Source: Actinoalloteichus hoggarensis (GTDB taxonomy: Bacteria > Actinomycetota > Actinomycetes > Mycobacteriales > Pseudonocardiaceae). From it: a stretch of DNA of 64,000 nt. The translations under genes were made by a program, and so were the position numbers. Numbering within the stretch: position 1 is the first letter of the stretch; each line of letters opens with the position of its first letter. Under the pieces are notes generated by a model. The model ran no database searches. It had not been told where the DNA came from and saw only the letters and a program-made list of their open reading frames with translations. The stretch lies in NCBI RefSeq assembly GCF_002234535.1, contig NZ_CP022521.1, positions 3,162,001 to 3,226,000 on the forward strand. The letters run 5' to 3'. This document shows positions 9,830 to 19,094 of this stretch, one piece after another.

Positions 9830-10177
9830 TCAGGCGGACCGAGAGGTGCGCCTGCCGCGCAGCTCTTCGAGCCGCTCGGACAGCAGCTCCTCGAGCTCGG
9901 GGATCGTCCGGCGCTCCAGCAGCATGTCCCAGTGGGTACGAGCCGGCTTGACCTTCTTGGGCTCCGGCTCGTTGCCGTCGAGCATCTTCGACTCGTTGCC
10001 GTGCAGCCGACATTCCCAGATCGAGGGGACCTCGGCGTCATCGGAGAACGGGACCTCGAAGTCGTGGCCCTTGGGGCAGGCGTAGCGCACCGTCCGGCGC
10101 GGTGCGAGGTCGTGATTGCGGTCGGTCTCGTAGCTGACGGCTCCGAGCCGGCTGCCACGCAGAACGCGGTCGGCCAT
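9830..10177 (-). CDS. rbpA: RNA polymerase-binding protein RbpA
   Basis: RbpA binds the principal sigma factor and RNA polymerase and stabilises the open complex; it is essential or near-essential in actinobacteria. The 115-residue product begins MADRVLRGSRLGAVSYETDR, continues with the central fold (RTVRYACPKGHDFEVPFSDD and WECRLHG) and ends in the sigma-interacting helix (THWDMLLERRTIPELEELLSE). The start at 10177 is chosen because the longer open frame lacks homology and GAAAGGAC precedes this ATG. A candidate SigR/SigH-type promoter and a leader hairpin lie upstream. It is convergent with ppm1, matching the mycobacterial neighbourhood. Confidence 0.96.
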   Translation of the reverse strand: MADRVLRGSRLGAVSYETDRNHDLAPRRTVRYACPKGHDFEVPFSDDAEVPSIWECRLHGNESKMLDGNEPEPKKVKPARTHWDMLLERRTIPELEELLSERLEELRGRRTSRSA

Positions 10178-10198
10178 AACGGTGTCCTTTCGCTCGGT

Positions 10199-10220
10199 CC
10201 AGGGTCTGGATCGACCCTGG
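10199..10220 (-). promoter_or_regulatory. Leader hairpin of rbpA
   Basis: Eight-base inverted arms (CCAGGGTC and GACCCTGG) with a 6-nt loop lie in the predicted rbpA leader, 22 bases before the start codon and just upstream of the ribosome-binding site. It could influence mRNA stability or translation; no role is established. Confidence 0.45.
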
Positions 10221-10239
10221 GGTACGTGCTCACCGAGTG

Positions 10240-10267
10240 CAACGACGGTGAGGTCGTCGTCGTTCCC
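10240..10267 (-). promoter_or_regulatory. Candidate SigR/SigH-type promoter of rbpA
   Basis: On the minus strand GGGAAC (10267 down to 10262) is followed, after exactly 18 bases counted from GGAAC, by GTTG (10243 down to 10240). This fits the thiol-stress sigma consensus GGAAY-N18-GTT. Streptomyces coelicolor rbpA is known to be partly SigR-dependent. Transcription would start near 10233, about 55 bases before the start codon. Confidence 0.65.
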
Positions 10268-10421
10268 GGTTTGGCCTAGTCGGTCGCCCACGGTGACGTG
10301 TTTCACGCGTCAACGAAGGCTTCCTCCATAGGGATGCAATCAAGCGCTGTTCGTGACGCGTTTTCCGCCAAGTAACGAGCACGACCACACGAATGGGTGA
10401 TGGTGCTCAGGGCGGAGGCTA

Positions 10422-11183
10422 TCAAGCCAGACTCAGTTGCCCCTGTCCAGTAGCGATCGGGCCCAGATCACCGGCCCTGAAATGACGACGACACAACACT
10501 TGATAACGCACAGTCACAGGTTCTTGGTCGACGGGCTCTCGACCGTCGCCGGCGGCACCGCCCGAGGAGACCCCGTCCTGTCCGGTGTCGGCCACCAGAA
10601 CGGTGTCACCGGCCCGGATCACCCGCCCGTCCACCACCCTGGCGTTGAACCGCCCCGACGAACCACACCAGCACAACACCTCCACCTGGACCGCCTGAAT
10701 CAGGTCGGCCAACTCGAACAGCCGCCGCGACCCCGGGAAGAGCCTGCTCTGGAAGTCCGTCGCGATCCCGAAGCAGTACACGTCCACCTGCACGTCGTCG
10801 GCCAACTCGGCCAACTGGTCCACCTGCGCCGGGGTGAGGAACTGCGCCTCGTCGACGATCAGATAGTCCACCGGCCTGCTCACCGACCAACGCCCCCGCA
10901 CCAGCTCCCGGATGTCCAGATCCTCGTCGACCTCCACCGCACCCCGGGTGATGCCGATCCGACTGGAGATCTTCGGCTGCCCCGACCGGTCGTGACGAAC
11001 CAACAGCATCCCCTCACGGCCCTGCCGTGCATGGTTGTGATCGATCTGCAACGCCAGCGTCGACTTCCCACAGTCCATCGGACCGTAGAAGAACCTCACC
11101 TGCCCCGCCGCCCGACGCCCGGAACGCCGGGGGAGCGAGGAGAGGGCATCGGTCGGGTCATCGGCCAACACTGCACTGTCCAC
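10422..11183 (-). CDS. tdk: Thymidine kinase (type II)
   Basis: The 253-residue protein phosphorylates thymidine with ATP in the salvage pathway. Walker A is GPMDCGKST (34-42), the Walker B/catalytic stretch is DYLIVDEAQFL (106-116), and CWC (171-173) with a later CRRH supply zinc ligands. The lasso loop region (RYQVLCRRH) is present. The start is a GTG with TAAGGT about 8 bases upstream, suggesting a leaderless message. The first 25 residues extend beyond the usual family start and may be dispensable. It lies 63 bp downstream of the transporter gene on the same strand. Confidence 0.92.
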   Translation of the reverse strand: MDSAVLADDPTDALSSLPRRSGRRAAGQVRFFYGPMDCGKSTLALQIDHNHARQGREGMLLVRHDRSGQPKISSRIGITRGAVEVDEDLDIRELVRGRWSVSRPVDYLIVDEAQFLTPAQVDQLAELADDVQVDVYCFGIATDFQSRLFPGSRRLFELADLIQAVQVEVLCWCGSSGRFNARVVDGRVIRAGDTVLVADTGQDGVSSGGAAGDGREPVDQEPVTVRYQVLCRRHFRAGDLGPIATGQGQLSLA

Positions 11184-11246
11184 GGCCGCAGACCTTACGG
11201 TGTGCGCCGATCAGCTCGACGCGCCCTCACATTCCCCGGCCCGAGA

Positions 11247-12650
11247 TCACACCACCGTCGGCGGCCTGTTGCCCACCGCCGCGATCGCCCGCCGCACCGG
11301 AACCAACGCCACCAGGATCAGCCCCACCACGAAGAACACCACCAACGACACGATCGCCAGCCGATACGACCCCGTCGCCTGCCCCGCCGCCGCGAACACC
11401 AGCGGACCCAGCCACGACGTCGCCCGCTCACCGACCTCGTACACCGAGAAGTACTCCGCCTCCCTCCCCGGCGGCACCAGCTGAGAGAACAACGACCGCG
11501 ACAACGCGTTCGTTCCGCCCAACACCAGGCCGATGCCCACCGCCAGCCCGTAGAACTGGAACTCCTGACCCGCCTCGACGAAGAACGCCGCTCCGACCAC
11601 CAGCACCCACAGCACCAGACTGCCCATGATCGTCCGTTTCGCGCCGAACCGCCGCGCCGCCCGCCCATGCGCCACCGCGCCGACGAACGCGATGAACTGC
11701 ACGATCAGGATCGTCGTGATCAGCACCGTCCGATCCAGCCCCAGCTCCCGCTCCCCGTACTGACCCGCGACGTTGGTCACCGTCACGATCCCGTCGTTGT
11801 AGACCAGGTACGCCGCCAGAAAACCCAGCGTCAACGGGTACGACTTCGCCTCCCGCAGCGTCTGCGCCAACTGCGAGAACCCGGCCCGGAACACCGCCAC
11901 ACCACGCTCCGAGCCCTGCGGCGGCTGATGACCGCGCAGCCGCGCCAACGGGATCAGCGTGAACACCGCCCACCACAGACCCGCGGTGAAGAAACACCAC
12001 CGCACCGCCTCAGCCTCGGTCAGCCCCAACGCCTCGTGACTCAGATAGAGCGCCAGATGGAACGCCAACGCCAGGCCGCCGCCCAGATAACCGAACGCCC
12101 AGCCACGCGACGACACTCCGTCCCGCTCGTCGGCATCCGCGATCTCCGGCAGGAACGAGTAGTACACCACCACCGAACCGCCGAAACAGATGTTCGCCAG
12201 GATGAACAGCACCACCCCCAGCTGCCAGTTCGTCCCCGCCAGCAACGCCAACGCCGAGGTCGCCGCCGCTCCGGCGAAGGCGAACCCGCCGAGCATCACC
12301 CGCTTGTTCTGCGTCCGGTCGGCGATGGCACCGGTGATCGGCAGCACCAACACCTGCACCACCGTCGCCACCGACAGCAGATAACCCCACAACGACCCCG
12401 CCGGGAACGACAAGCCCCACAGGCTGATGTCACAGTCCACCAACGCTGAACCGTCCGCGCACGGCTGGCCCGAGGCCCGCGCGGCCGACTCGGCCACCTC
12501 CGTCAGATACAGCGACAGGAACACCGTGATGACCGACGTCGGGAACACCGAGTTCGCCCAGTCATACCAACACCAGCCACGCTGTTCCCGCCGCCGTTGC
12601 GCACTGCTCGACGCAGCCTCGTCACCCGGCTCCACGACGTTCGACCCCAC
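11247..12650 (-). CDS. MFS transporter, UMF1 (Atg22-like) family
   Basis: The 467-residue membrane protein has about 12 hydrophobic segments. It carries the family hallmark near the N-terminus (WYDWANSVFPTSVITVFLSL) and the loop GAIADRTQNKRVMLGG, the MFS motif A equivalent. Yeast Atg22 exports amino acids from the vacuole; bacterial members are assumed to be small-molecule effluxers or permeases with unknown substrates. The middle loop (FLPEIADADERDGVSSRGWAF) is also typical. The start codon follows no strong ribosome-binding site. Thymidine kinase follows on the same strand. Confidence 0.88.
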   Translation of the reverse strand: MGSNVVEPGDEAASSSAQRRREQRGWCWYDWANSVFPTSVITVFLSLYLTEVAESAARASGQPCADGSALVDCDISLWGLSFPAGSLWGYLLSVATVVQVLVLPITGAIADRTQNKRVMLGGFAFAGAAATSALALLAGTNWQLGVVLFILANICFGGSVVVYYSFLPEIADADERDGVSSRGWAFGYLGGGLALAFHLALYLSHEALGLTEAEAVRWCFFTAGLWWAVFTLIPLARLRGHQPPQGSERGVAVFRAGFSQLAQTLREAKSYPLTLGFLAAYLVYNDGIVTVTNVAGQYGERELGLDRTVLITTILIVQFIAFVGAVAHGRAARRFGAKRTIMGSLVLWVLVVGAAFFVEAGQEFQFYGLAVGIGLVLGGTNALSRSLFSQLVPPGREAEYFSVYEVGERATSWLGPLVFAAAGQATGSYRLAIVSLVVFFVVGLILVALVPVRRAIAAVGNRPPTVV

Positions 12651-12874
12651 AGTCCAATTCCTCCCACCGGGTGAATTCCGACACCCGGTGGCGGGACTGT
12701 AATCGGCGGTTCCCGCCCGACGACGAGGAAAAGCCCAGCCGACACCCAGCCGACACCGATTCGTCGCGCACCACGGCCCCGCCGTTCACCGACCCCAGCT
12801 CAGCCGGGCGGACGACCCCGCACACACCCCGCCACCGAGGCACCCGAGGCGCACCCGAGCGGGCCGACCCGGCC

Positions 12875-13672
12875 TCACCCGCCCGACGACCACACCCCCC
12901 GCGCCGACAACTCGGCACGCAGCAGATCCGGCCGATCGGTCACCAACCCGTCCACCCCCAGATCCAGCAGCTCCCGCATCCGCGCCGGATCGTCGATCGT
13001 CCAGACGTGCACCTCCAGCCCCCGCCGCCGCACCGCCCGCACCAACCGCTCGTCCACCACCCGCAACATCCCCCGATCCAACGGCAGCTGCGCGAGCCCG
13101 CCCGCCACCGGCAGCCCGTCGCCGACCCGACCCAGCCGCGACGACGCCCACAGCAACCGCGCCGACTCTCGCCCCAACGACGTCAGCAACCTCGGCCCGC
13201 CCGCCCTGCGCAGCACCCGCAGCCGCCGCTCGTCGAACGAGGCCAGACACACCCGCGACCACGCCGACATCCGCTCCACGACCCGCAGCACCGGACCCAC
13301 CGCATGATCGGACTTCACATCGATGTTGAACCGCGCCGCGGGCAACGCCTCCAACACGTCCTCCAACCGCGACACCGGCTCCCGACCACCGATGCGGGCC
13401 CGCCGCACCCGCGACCACGGCAGCGCCGCCACCACCCCCGCCATGTCGGTCGTGCGCCCCAACGTGGCGTCGTGCTGCACCACCACCACGCCGTCGGCGG
13501 TCGCCCGCACATCGGTCTCCAGATAGACGAACCCCTCCGCCCACGCCCGGACCATCGCCGCGGCGGAGTTCTCCATCCCCGCCAACTCGTCCAGATGCCA
13601 GCCGCGGTGGGCGAACGCCCGAGGATGCGGGCCGTCGAGATACGGATGCGGTCGCTGCTGTCGTCGTGGCAC
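12875..13672 (-). CDS. Glycerophosphodiester phosphodiesterase family protein
   Basis: The 265-residue enzyme has the GDPD TIM-barrel signature: AHRG with catalytic His22 and Arg23, EN (34-35), ETDV (52-55) with metal ligands Glu52 and Asp54, and the second catalytic His67 in VVVQHDATLGRTT. The last strands (VHVWTIDDPARMRELLDLGVDGLVTDRPD) complete the fold. It hydrolyses glycerophosphodiesters to glycerol 3-phosphate and an alcohol. No signal peptide is visible, so it acts in the cytosol. The start is GTG at 13672; it diverges from the zinc-ribbon gene with about 66 bp between starts. Confidence 0.92.
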   Translation of the reverse strand: MPRRQQRPHPYLDGPHPRAFAHRGWHLDELAGMENSAAAMVRAWAEGFVYLETDVRATADGVVVVQHDATLGRTTDMAGVVAALPWSRVRRARIGGREPVSRLEDVLEALPAARFNIDVKSDHAVGPVLRVVERMSAWSRVCLASFDERRLRVLRRAGGPRLLTSLGRESARLLWASSRLGRVGDGLPVAGGLAQLPLDRGMLRVVDERLVRAVRRRGLEVHVWTIDDPARMRELLDLGVDGLVTDRPDLLRAELSARGVWSSGG

Positions 13673-13738
13673 CCGCCCAGTGTGAGGTGCGGCGTGGCAC
13701 CTCGGCGCGGAAGGCCACGCCCGCTACCGTTCACCGCC

Positions 13739-14098
13739 GTGGAGCACCTCGCCGACTCCCTCGCCCCCATCACGCGCCGTGAACCTCGCCACTGCACCTG
13801 GTGCGGCGCCCGCCTCTCCGCCGCGGGCCGGACCGGCCGTCCACGCCGATATTGCGGACAGGCCTGTAGACAACGCGCCTACGAACGACGCAGCATGGTC
13901 CAACGCGGCGGGCTGCCCGACGACGCGGTGGTGCTGTCGGCCACCGAGATCACCGACCTGCAGGATCGCCTGTTCCAACTCCGCTGTGCGGCGGAGGACG
14001 TCCTCACCGGCGTCGAGGAGGGCCTCGACACCGAGGAGATGCACCGGCTGGCCGCCGAGCTCGTCGAGACGGCGGGGCGGCTGGAACGGCTGCGCTGA
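13739..14098 (+). CDS. Zinc-ribbon plus coiled-coil small protein, unknown function
   Basis: The GTG at 13739 gives 119 residues. Cys19, Cys22, Cys39 and Cys43 form a CxxC-x16-CxxxC zinc-binding unit in a basic context (GRPRRYCGQACRQRAYERR). The rest is an acidic helical segment (about 65-119) with heptad spacing suggestive of a coiled coil. A TACCGT box about seven bases upstream indicates a leaderless message. The same layout is frequent in actinomycetes as an uncharacterised small protein. The basic ribbon suggests nucleic-acid binding, but this is an inference. Confidence 0.75.
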   Translation: MEHLADSLAPITRREPRHCTWCGARLSAAGRTGRPRRYCGQACRQRAYERRSMVQRGGLPDDAVVLSATEITDLQDRLFQLRCAAEDVLTGVEEGLDTEEMHRLAAELVETAGRLERLR

Positions 14099-14184
14099 CG
14101 AGTTCGGCGCGGACCACGGCTTGCCCACGGCACCATGCGAACGCCACGATTGCTCCAGCAGGGTGGGCACCAGGGGAGGAACGG

Positions 14185-16176
14185 GTGACGGACGACGAGG
14201 CCGTGCGACACGCTGTGTTGCAGAACGCGGACGTCGGATTCGGTGTGGCCGACGCGCGCGGGCGACTCCAGTGGCTCAACGCCGCGCTCGCCCGGCTCCT
14301 CGGCGTCACCGAGGCACAAGGCGTCGGCGTCTCACTGCCCGCGCTGCTGCCCGGCATCGCCGAGGCCGCCGACGGCCTGCCGTGGCTGAGTCGGATCGCC
14401 GCCGACGGCGCCCCGCCCCGCTGGATCGAGGTGGTCTGCCTGCCGCTGCCCGGCACCGACCACCGTCTCCTCTACCGGGCCATGGACGTCACCCGATGGC
14501 GAGAGCAGGAACTCGTCAGGACCGACGCCTCGACCCGCCGATCGCCCGTCGTCGGCAAGGTCGGAAACTGGGAGTGGTTCGTCGGCGAAGACCGCGTCGT
14601 CTGGTCCGACGGCATGCGCGAGATGTCCGGCCACCCCGCCGACGCCGAACTGGACTACTCCGCGTTCCTCGGCATGGTCCACCCCGAAGACCTGCCGCTG
14701 GTCGAACGCACCCTCAGCAGAGCGCTGCGCACCGGGGAACCCTTCACCTACATCCACCGAGCCCTCAACGCCGACCCCGACGCCGACGAACGCATCTTCG
14801 AATGCTTCGGCGAGGTCTTCCACGACCGACAAGGCGTCCCCGTCCGTCTCGTCGGCAGCGCCCACGACATCACCCAGGCCCACCAGGTCCACGTCGAACT
14901 GCGCAAGATGGCCGAGGAGGACCCGCTCACCGGCCTGCCCAACCGGCGCTCGCTCACCCGCGAACTCGAGAGTCAACTCGCCGTGAGCACCACCGGATCA
15001 CTGCTGCTGATCGACCTCGACAACTTCAAGGACGTCAACGACCTGCGCGGCCACAAGATCGGCGACCAGGTCATGTGCACCCTCGCCGCCACCCTCCGCG
15101 ACCGGATGGAAGACCGACAGTTCCTCGCCAGGCTCGGCGGGGACGAGTTCGCCGTCGTCATGCCCGAGGTCGACGCCGCCCACGCCAGAGCCATCGCCCA
15201 ACGGCTCGCCGAGGCCGTCGCCGCCGTCCCCATCGACGTCGCGGGTGCCGCGATCAGAATCACCATCAGCACCGGCGTCGCACCCTTCGCCTCCGGCCAC
15301 GGCTGGGAGGCCGTCCTGGCCAACGCCGACCTCGCCCTCTACGCCTCCAAGGCCGCGGGCCGCAACCGTGTCACCGTCTACGACCCCGCCCACTACGCTG
15401 ACACCGCCAAACGTGTCGACGTCCTGGAACGCGTGCGCACCGCACTGGGCAAGGGCCACCTCGCCCTCCACGCCATGCCCATGGTGAACCTGCGCACCGG
15501 CCGCACCCTCGGCTACGAACTGCTCCTGCGCTTGGAGGACCAGCAGCTGCCCCGCATCGGCCCCGCCGAGTTCCTCCCCGACGCCGAACGCACCGACCTC
15601 GTCCTGGAGATCGACCGCTGGGTGCTCGGCCAGGCCATCGACGCCCTGGCCGTCCACCGAGACCCCGCCTTCCGGCTGGACGTCAACGTCTCCGCCCGCA
15701 CCCTCGACGACGAGGACTTCTGCGACTTCGTCCTCGACCGCCTCGCCGCCGCCGACATCACCCAGGGCCGCTTCGGCATCGAGATCACCGAGACCGCGGC
15801 CATGACCAACCTCGACGCCGCCCGTGACCTGTCCCTGCGGCTACGCGACGCGGGCTGCCGGATCACCCTCGACGACTTCGGCTCCGGCTTCGGCTCCTTC
15901 GTCCACCTCAAGCACCTTCCCGTCACCGGACTCAAGATCGACGGCGAGTTCGTCCGCGCCATCGACCACGGCCGCACCGACGCCGTCCTGGTCACCGGGA
16001 TGATGGAGATCGCCAACGGCCTCGGCCTGTCCACCGTCGCCGAATGGGTGGAACGGCCCTCACAGGTCGAGGCACTCATGAAACTCGGCGTCGACGTCGC
16101 CCAAGGCTTCCACCTGGGCCGACCGGCCCCCCTGACCGACCTGTTGGCACGACCGAACGGAGTATTGCCCCTCTAA
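14185..16176 (+). CDS. PAS-GGDEF-EAL cyclic di-GMP turnover protein
   Basis: The 663-residue protein has an N-terminal PAS domain (about 5-105), a second PAS/PAC segment (about 125-240, WFVGEDRVVWSDGMREMSGH), a GGDEF domain with intact GGDEF at 318-322, and an EAL domain. In the EAL domain the first catalytic Glu is kept in YELLLR (Glu445, so ELL in place of EAL) and DDFGSG sits at 563-568. Both synthesis and hydrolysis of cyclic di-GMP are possible. No transmembrane segment is visible, so sensing is cytosolic. The start is a GTG after GGGGAGGAACG. In Streptomyces, cyclic di-GMP controls the switch to development. Confidence 0.92.
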   Translation: MTDDEAVRHAVLQNADVGFGVADARGRLQWLNAALARLLGVTEAQGVGVSLPALLPGIAEAADGLPWLSRIAADGAPPRWIEVVCLPLPGTDHRLLYRAMDVTRWREQELVRTDASTRRSPVVGKVGNWEWFVGEDRVVWSDGMREMSGHPADAELDYSAFLGMVHPEDLPLVERTLSRALRTGEPFTYIHRALNADPDADERIFECFGEVFHDRQGVPVRLVGSAHDITQAHQVHVELRKMAEEDPLTGLPNRRSLTRELESQLAVSTTGSLLLIDLDNFKDVNDLRGHKIGDQVMCTLAATLRDRMEDRQFLARLGGDEFAVVMPEVDAAHARAIAQRLAEAVAAVPIDVAGAAIRITISTGVAPFASGHGWEAVLANADLALYASKAAGRNRVTVYDPAHYADTAKRVDVLERVRTALGKGHLALHAMPMVNLRTGRTLGYELLLRLEDQQLPRIGPAEFLPDAERTDLVLEIDRWVLGQAIDALAVHRDPAFRLDVNVSARTLDDEDFCDFVLDRLAAADITQGRFGIEITETAAMTNLDAARDLSLRLRDAGCRITLDDFGSGFGSFVHLKHLPVTGLKIDGEFVRAIDHGRTDAVLVTGMMEIANGLGLSTVAEWVERPSQVEALMKLGVDVAQGFHLGRPAPLTDLLARPNGVLPL

Positions 16177-16260
16177 ATCACCCGATCGATTTTCGCCTCT
16201 GTCAGAATCTACCGGTCCGTCGCCCGCAGGCCGCCCGACATGCCCCAGGAGAACGTCCGC

Positions 16261-16971
16261 GTGAATTCCGCCGTACGGGGCGTCCGCCGCCTCGAACTGC
16301 TGACCCCAGACCCCGTCAGATCCGTGGAGTTCCACGCGAACCTGCACCAGTGGGTCGTCCTCGCTCAAGCCGACGACCGCTTCAGCTGTTGGGTCGGCGA
16401 ACGGCGCACCGCCCACATCCGCCGCCCGGAACCCGGCGAGACCCCCGGCTGGCACGTCGTCTTCGGCGGCGGCCGCCGCCGAGGCCCTCGCGCCCTCACC
16501 GACGTCGGCGGGGGACTGCACGCCATCCTGGACACCGGCCGCGTCACCCACGGCCCCTGGGCACCCGAGCCCCGCGAAGGTGAACCCTGCTGGACCGAAC
16601 TGGTCACCGCCGACCCACCTGGCTCCGACACCTACTGGACCACCCACGCGGGCTGGGAGTTCCGCCCGAACCCGGAACCCGGCACGGCCGTCTATCAAAT
16701 CGAGGGCCGCGCCATCGCAGGCCGACGAACCGCCGCGGCCGCCGACCACACCGCAGGCTGGATCTGCCACCTCGCCAGCCCGAACCTCACCGAATCCCTG
16801 CAACGCGCCGTCGAACTCGGCGGCCGCGTCGCAGCCCGCCCTGTGCACACCGCCGTCGGCCACACCGCCGCCGTGATCTGTCCCGACGGCTTCCCCCACG
16901 CCATGGTGGAGAACCCCGGCGTCTGGGCAGGCGCGCTGGCAGGACAACCGGCAGGACCACACCCACACTGA
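16261..16971 (+). CDS. VOC superfamily (glyoxalase/bleomycin-resistance-like) two-domain protein
   Basis: The GTG at 16261, preceded by AGGAG at nine bases, is preferred over an ATG at 16240 with no ribosome-binding site. The product of 236 residues holds two VOC modules. The first starts RRLELLTPDPVRSVEFHANL; the second contains AGWICHLASPNLTESLQRAVELGG and ends ICPDGFPHAMVENPGVWAG. Related proteins include hydroxylases and dioxygenase-like proteins of unknown substrate. Metal ligands are not conserved enough to predict catalysis. It begins 84 bp after the GGDEF-EAL gene. Confidence 0.78.
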   Translation: MNSAVRGVRRLELLTPDPVRSVEFHANLHQWVVLAQADDRFSCWVGERRTAHIRRPEPGETPGWHVVFGGGRRRGPRALTDVGGGLHAILDTGRVTHGPWAPEPREGEPCWTELVTADPPGSDTYWTTHAGWEFRPNPEPGTAVYQIEGRAIAGRRTAAAADHTAGWICHLASPNLTESLQRAVELGGRVAARPVHTAVGHTAAVICPDGFPHAMVENPGVWAGALAGQPAGPHPH

Positions 16972-17019
16972 ACCCCCGCTCACCGACACCGACGCACCAC
17001 CCCAGGACGGCGGCCGGGC

Positions 17020-17414
17020 CTGTGAACACACAGACCCCGCGTCGTCGCCGACTCGTCCGCCTCAGCGCCGGGAAGATCGTGATAAGGGAACACCGACACC
17101 ATCGGTTCCCGCGCCAGCGCCGCCAGTCCCGCCCACGCCCCATCGGCGGGCATCTCCCGACCTGCCAGGTCACCGCCGGCTCTTCGGAGCCGCCACCCGG
17201 ACCGAACTCGTGATCCACGACGAAGCCGTCGGCGGCCGACAGCTCGGCGAGCAGCACCACCTGACCAGCACACCTGGCGGAAGGCGATCACACGCGGCGG
17301 CACGCCAGGATCTCCCCGGCGAGGAACTCCACCGCCTCGGCCGCGTCCGAGGACACCGCCACGTCGCCCGCCGTAGCGTCGGCCGATCCCGACGTCGTAC
17401 TGCGGCACCGCCAT
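17020..17414 (-). pseudogene. Degraded gene of unknown family, several frameshifts
   Basis: Coding-like stretches follow one another in different minus-strand frames. They are MAVPQYDVGIG from an ATG at 17414, SADATAGDVAVSSDAAEAVE then FLAGEILACRR, VLLAELSAADGFVVDHEFG, and GAWAGLAALAREPMVSVFPY then HDLPGAEADES. Each has strong actinobacterial third-position G+C while the surrounding frames do not. At least three frame changes are needed to join them. No family is recognised. Confidence 0.4.
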
Positions 17415-17746
17415 CGACCCGCCGCCGCGAGTATCCGGCGGCCGGTCCTCCGCCGTCGTGGCAGGGGCCGCCGTGTCACCGGCGGCCGGATACCGGCCGG
17501 GCATGGTCTCGTCCGGGCAGCGCGACACCGTCGGGGACTCGGCCGGCTGCGTTCCCGACGGCTCGGCGTGGTCTCGCCGGAGCAGCCCGCCATCACCATC
17601 GGAGTCGACGGGTCCCGAACGCTGACATGTCGGAGCTGCTGGCGGGATCGAATCCTCCGTGACCGGCCTTTCCGGCGTGGCAGGCGATCACCGGGTTCCC
17701 CGCCGACAGTCGATCGACCGACATCGAGCCCTGTCGCAGGGCGGCC

Positions 17747-18820
17747 TCAGCCCCGTTCCCGCTCGACGAGCCGAGCCAACGCCTGATATGTCCGATTCAC
17801 CGCCGCCGCGGCCCGCTGCTCCCGCCCGGTGGCCTCGATGTAGTTCTGGCTCGTCGCCAGACTCGCATGACCCAGCAACGCCATGATCTCCGAGGCGTTC
17901 GCGCCGTCCTCGGCCAACCGGGTGGCGAAGGTATGCCGCAACGCATGCAGGCTCGCCCCGGCGGGAACCCGATCATGCACCCCGGATGAGCGAAAGCAGG
18001 ACCGCACCAGATACTCCAGGCCACCACGCCCGATGGCCTCGCCATGCCGGTCCAGCAGCAACGGCGCCGACGTGCCCTTCGGTGCGCGGGGAAAACGCCG
18101 CCTGCACGACGCCAGGTAGTCGGCCACGATCCGCTCCATCGGCTCCTCGATGGGAATCGACCGCTCCCGGCTGCCTTTGCCTCGCACGTGCAGTCGACGC
18201 TCGCCGGGCCTGCCGACGAGCGAACCCAGGGTCAACTCCCGCATCTCCGTCGACCGCAGCCCGGTGATCAGACCGAGCGCCAGCACGAGCACGTCCCGCT
18301 CCGGCCACGGATCACGGCCATGGCCACCGCCGCCGGCCGTCGCCGTCAGCAGGTCCTCCGGCGTCTGCTCCCCTCGCAGCGGCTTCGGCGTCAACGGCGG
18401 GGTCCTCGGCCGGGCCACCGCCGCCATCGGGTTGCCCGCCACCAGCTCCTCGGCCACACAGAAGGTCAGGAACTGATTCCACGTCGACCAGGCTCGCAGC
18501 ACCGAGCTCTTCGCATGAGTGTCGGCGAAGGCGCCGAACGCCGATCGCAGCGATGTCGACGTCACCGCCGACAAGTCGAGATCGCCTGCGGCGCACCCCA
18601 GGTCGGCCGCCAGCAACGCCGTCACGCCTGCCAGGTCACGGCGATACGCCGCCGTGGTGTGAGGGGAGTCCTTGCGGGGGCGCCGCGCGAGGAAGAATCC
18701 GTCCTGGGCTTCGATCAACCGCATGCCGATCTTGTACACCGCCGGGGCCTGTTCGTGCACGCCGACAGTAGTGACGCGGGGTCCGGAGAGGATCAGTGGT
18801 CGGCCGCTCCGGATGATCAC
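17747..18820 (-). CDS. Tyrosine recombinase/integrase
   Basis: The 357-residue protein has an N-terminal SAM-like core-binding domain (about 35-140) and a C-terminal catalytic domain. All catalytic residues are present: Arg189 in TGLRSTEM, Lys215 in RGKGSRER, His292 and Arg295 in LHALRHTFATR, His318 in LLGHASL and Tyr327 in SQNYIEATGR. Length and the close spacing resemble XerC/XerD-like and integron-type recombinases. No direct repeats marking att sites were found by eye, and the nearest tRNA-like gene is 34 kb away. The first roughly 30 residues may not be translated. It stands at the left border of the fragment-rich stretch. Confidence 0.88.
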   Translation of the reverse strand: MIIRSGRPLILSGPRVTTVGVHEQAPAVYKIGMRLIEAQDGFFLARRPRKDSPHTTAAYRRDLAGVTALLAADLGCAAGDLDLSAVTSTSLRSAFGAFADTHAKSSVLRAWSTWNQFLTFCVAEELVAGNPMAAVARPRTPPLTPKPLRGEQTPEDLLTATAGGGGHGRDPWPERDVLVLALGLITGLRSTEMRELTLGSLVGRPGERRLHVRGKGSRERSIPIEEPMERIVADYLASCRRRFPRAPKGTSAPLLLDRHGEAIGRGGLEYLVRSCFRSSGVHDRVPAGASLHALRHTFATRLAEDGANASEIMALLGHASLATSQNYIEATGREQRAAAAVNRTYQALARLVERERG

Positions 18821-18884
18821 TCGCTAGGCCGAACGGCGGTCGCGTATCCCCGACGGACTGGTCGGAGCGCGTACCGTGGCAGCC

Positions 18885-19094
18885 ATGCAGGCGAAAATGT
18901 GGATCACACCGGACAGTGAGTTCGGTCTGGTGTCCCTCATGATCGAGGACACCGAGACCGGGGCAGTGGTCGGCCACGTCCTGGGGCCGAAGGAGTTCGA
19001 CGCACTGCAACAGGCGACAAGGGAGGCGGCCGACCGCGCGGAGTCCACCGACGACCACGTGCAGATCAACCTTGCCGAGATTCTCGACCACTGA
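18885..19094 (+). CDS. Small acidic protein, unknown function
   Basis: A 69-residue product from the ATG at 18885 (MQAKMWITPDSEFGLVSLMI), with an alternative ATG at 18876. Codon use is strongly actinobacterial and the sequence looks like a compact two-strand plus helix domain ending QINLAEILDH. It diverges from the recombinase, with only 64 bp between the starts, so the two may share a control region. No family is recognised. Confidence 0.5.
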   Translation: MQAKMWITPDSEFGLVSLMIEDTETGAVVGHVLGPKEFDALQQATREAADRAESTDDHVQINLAEILDH

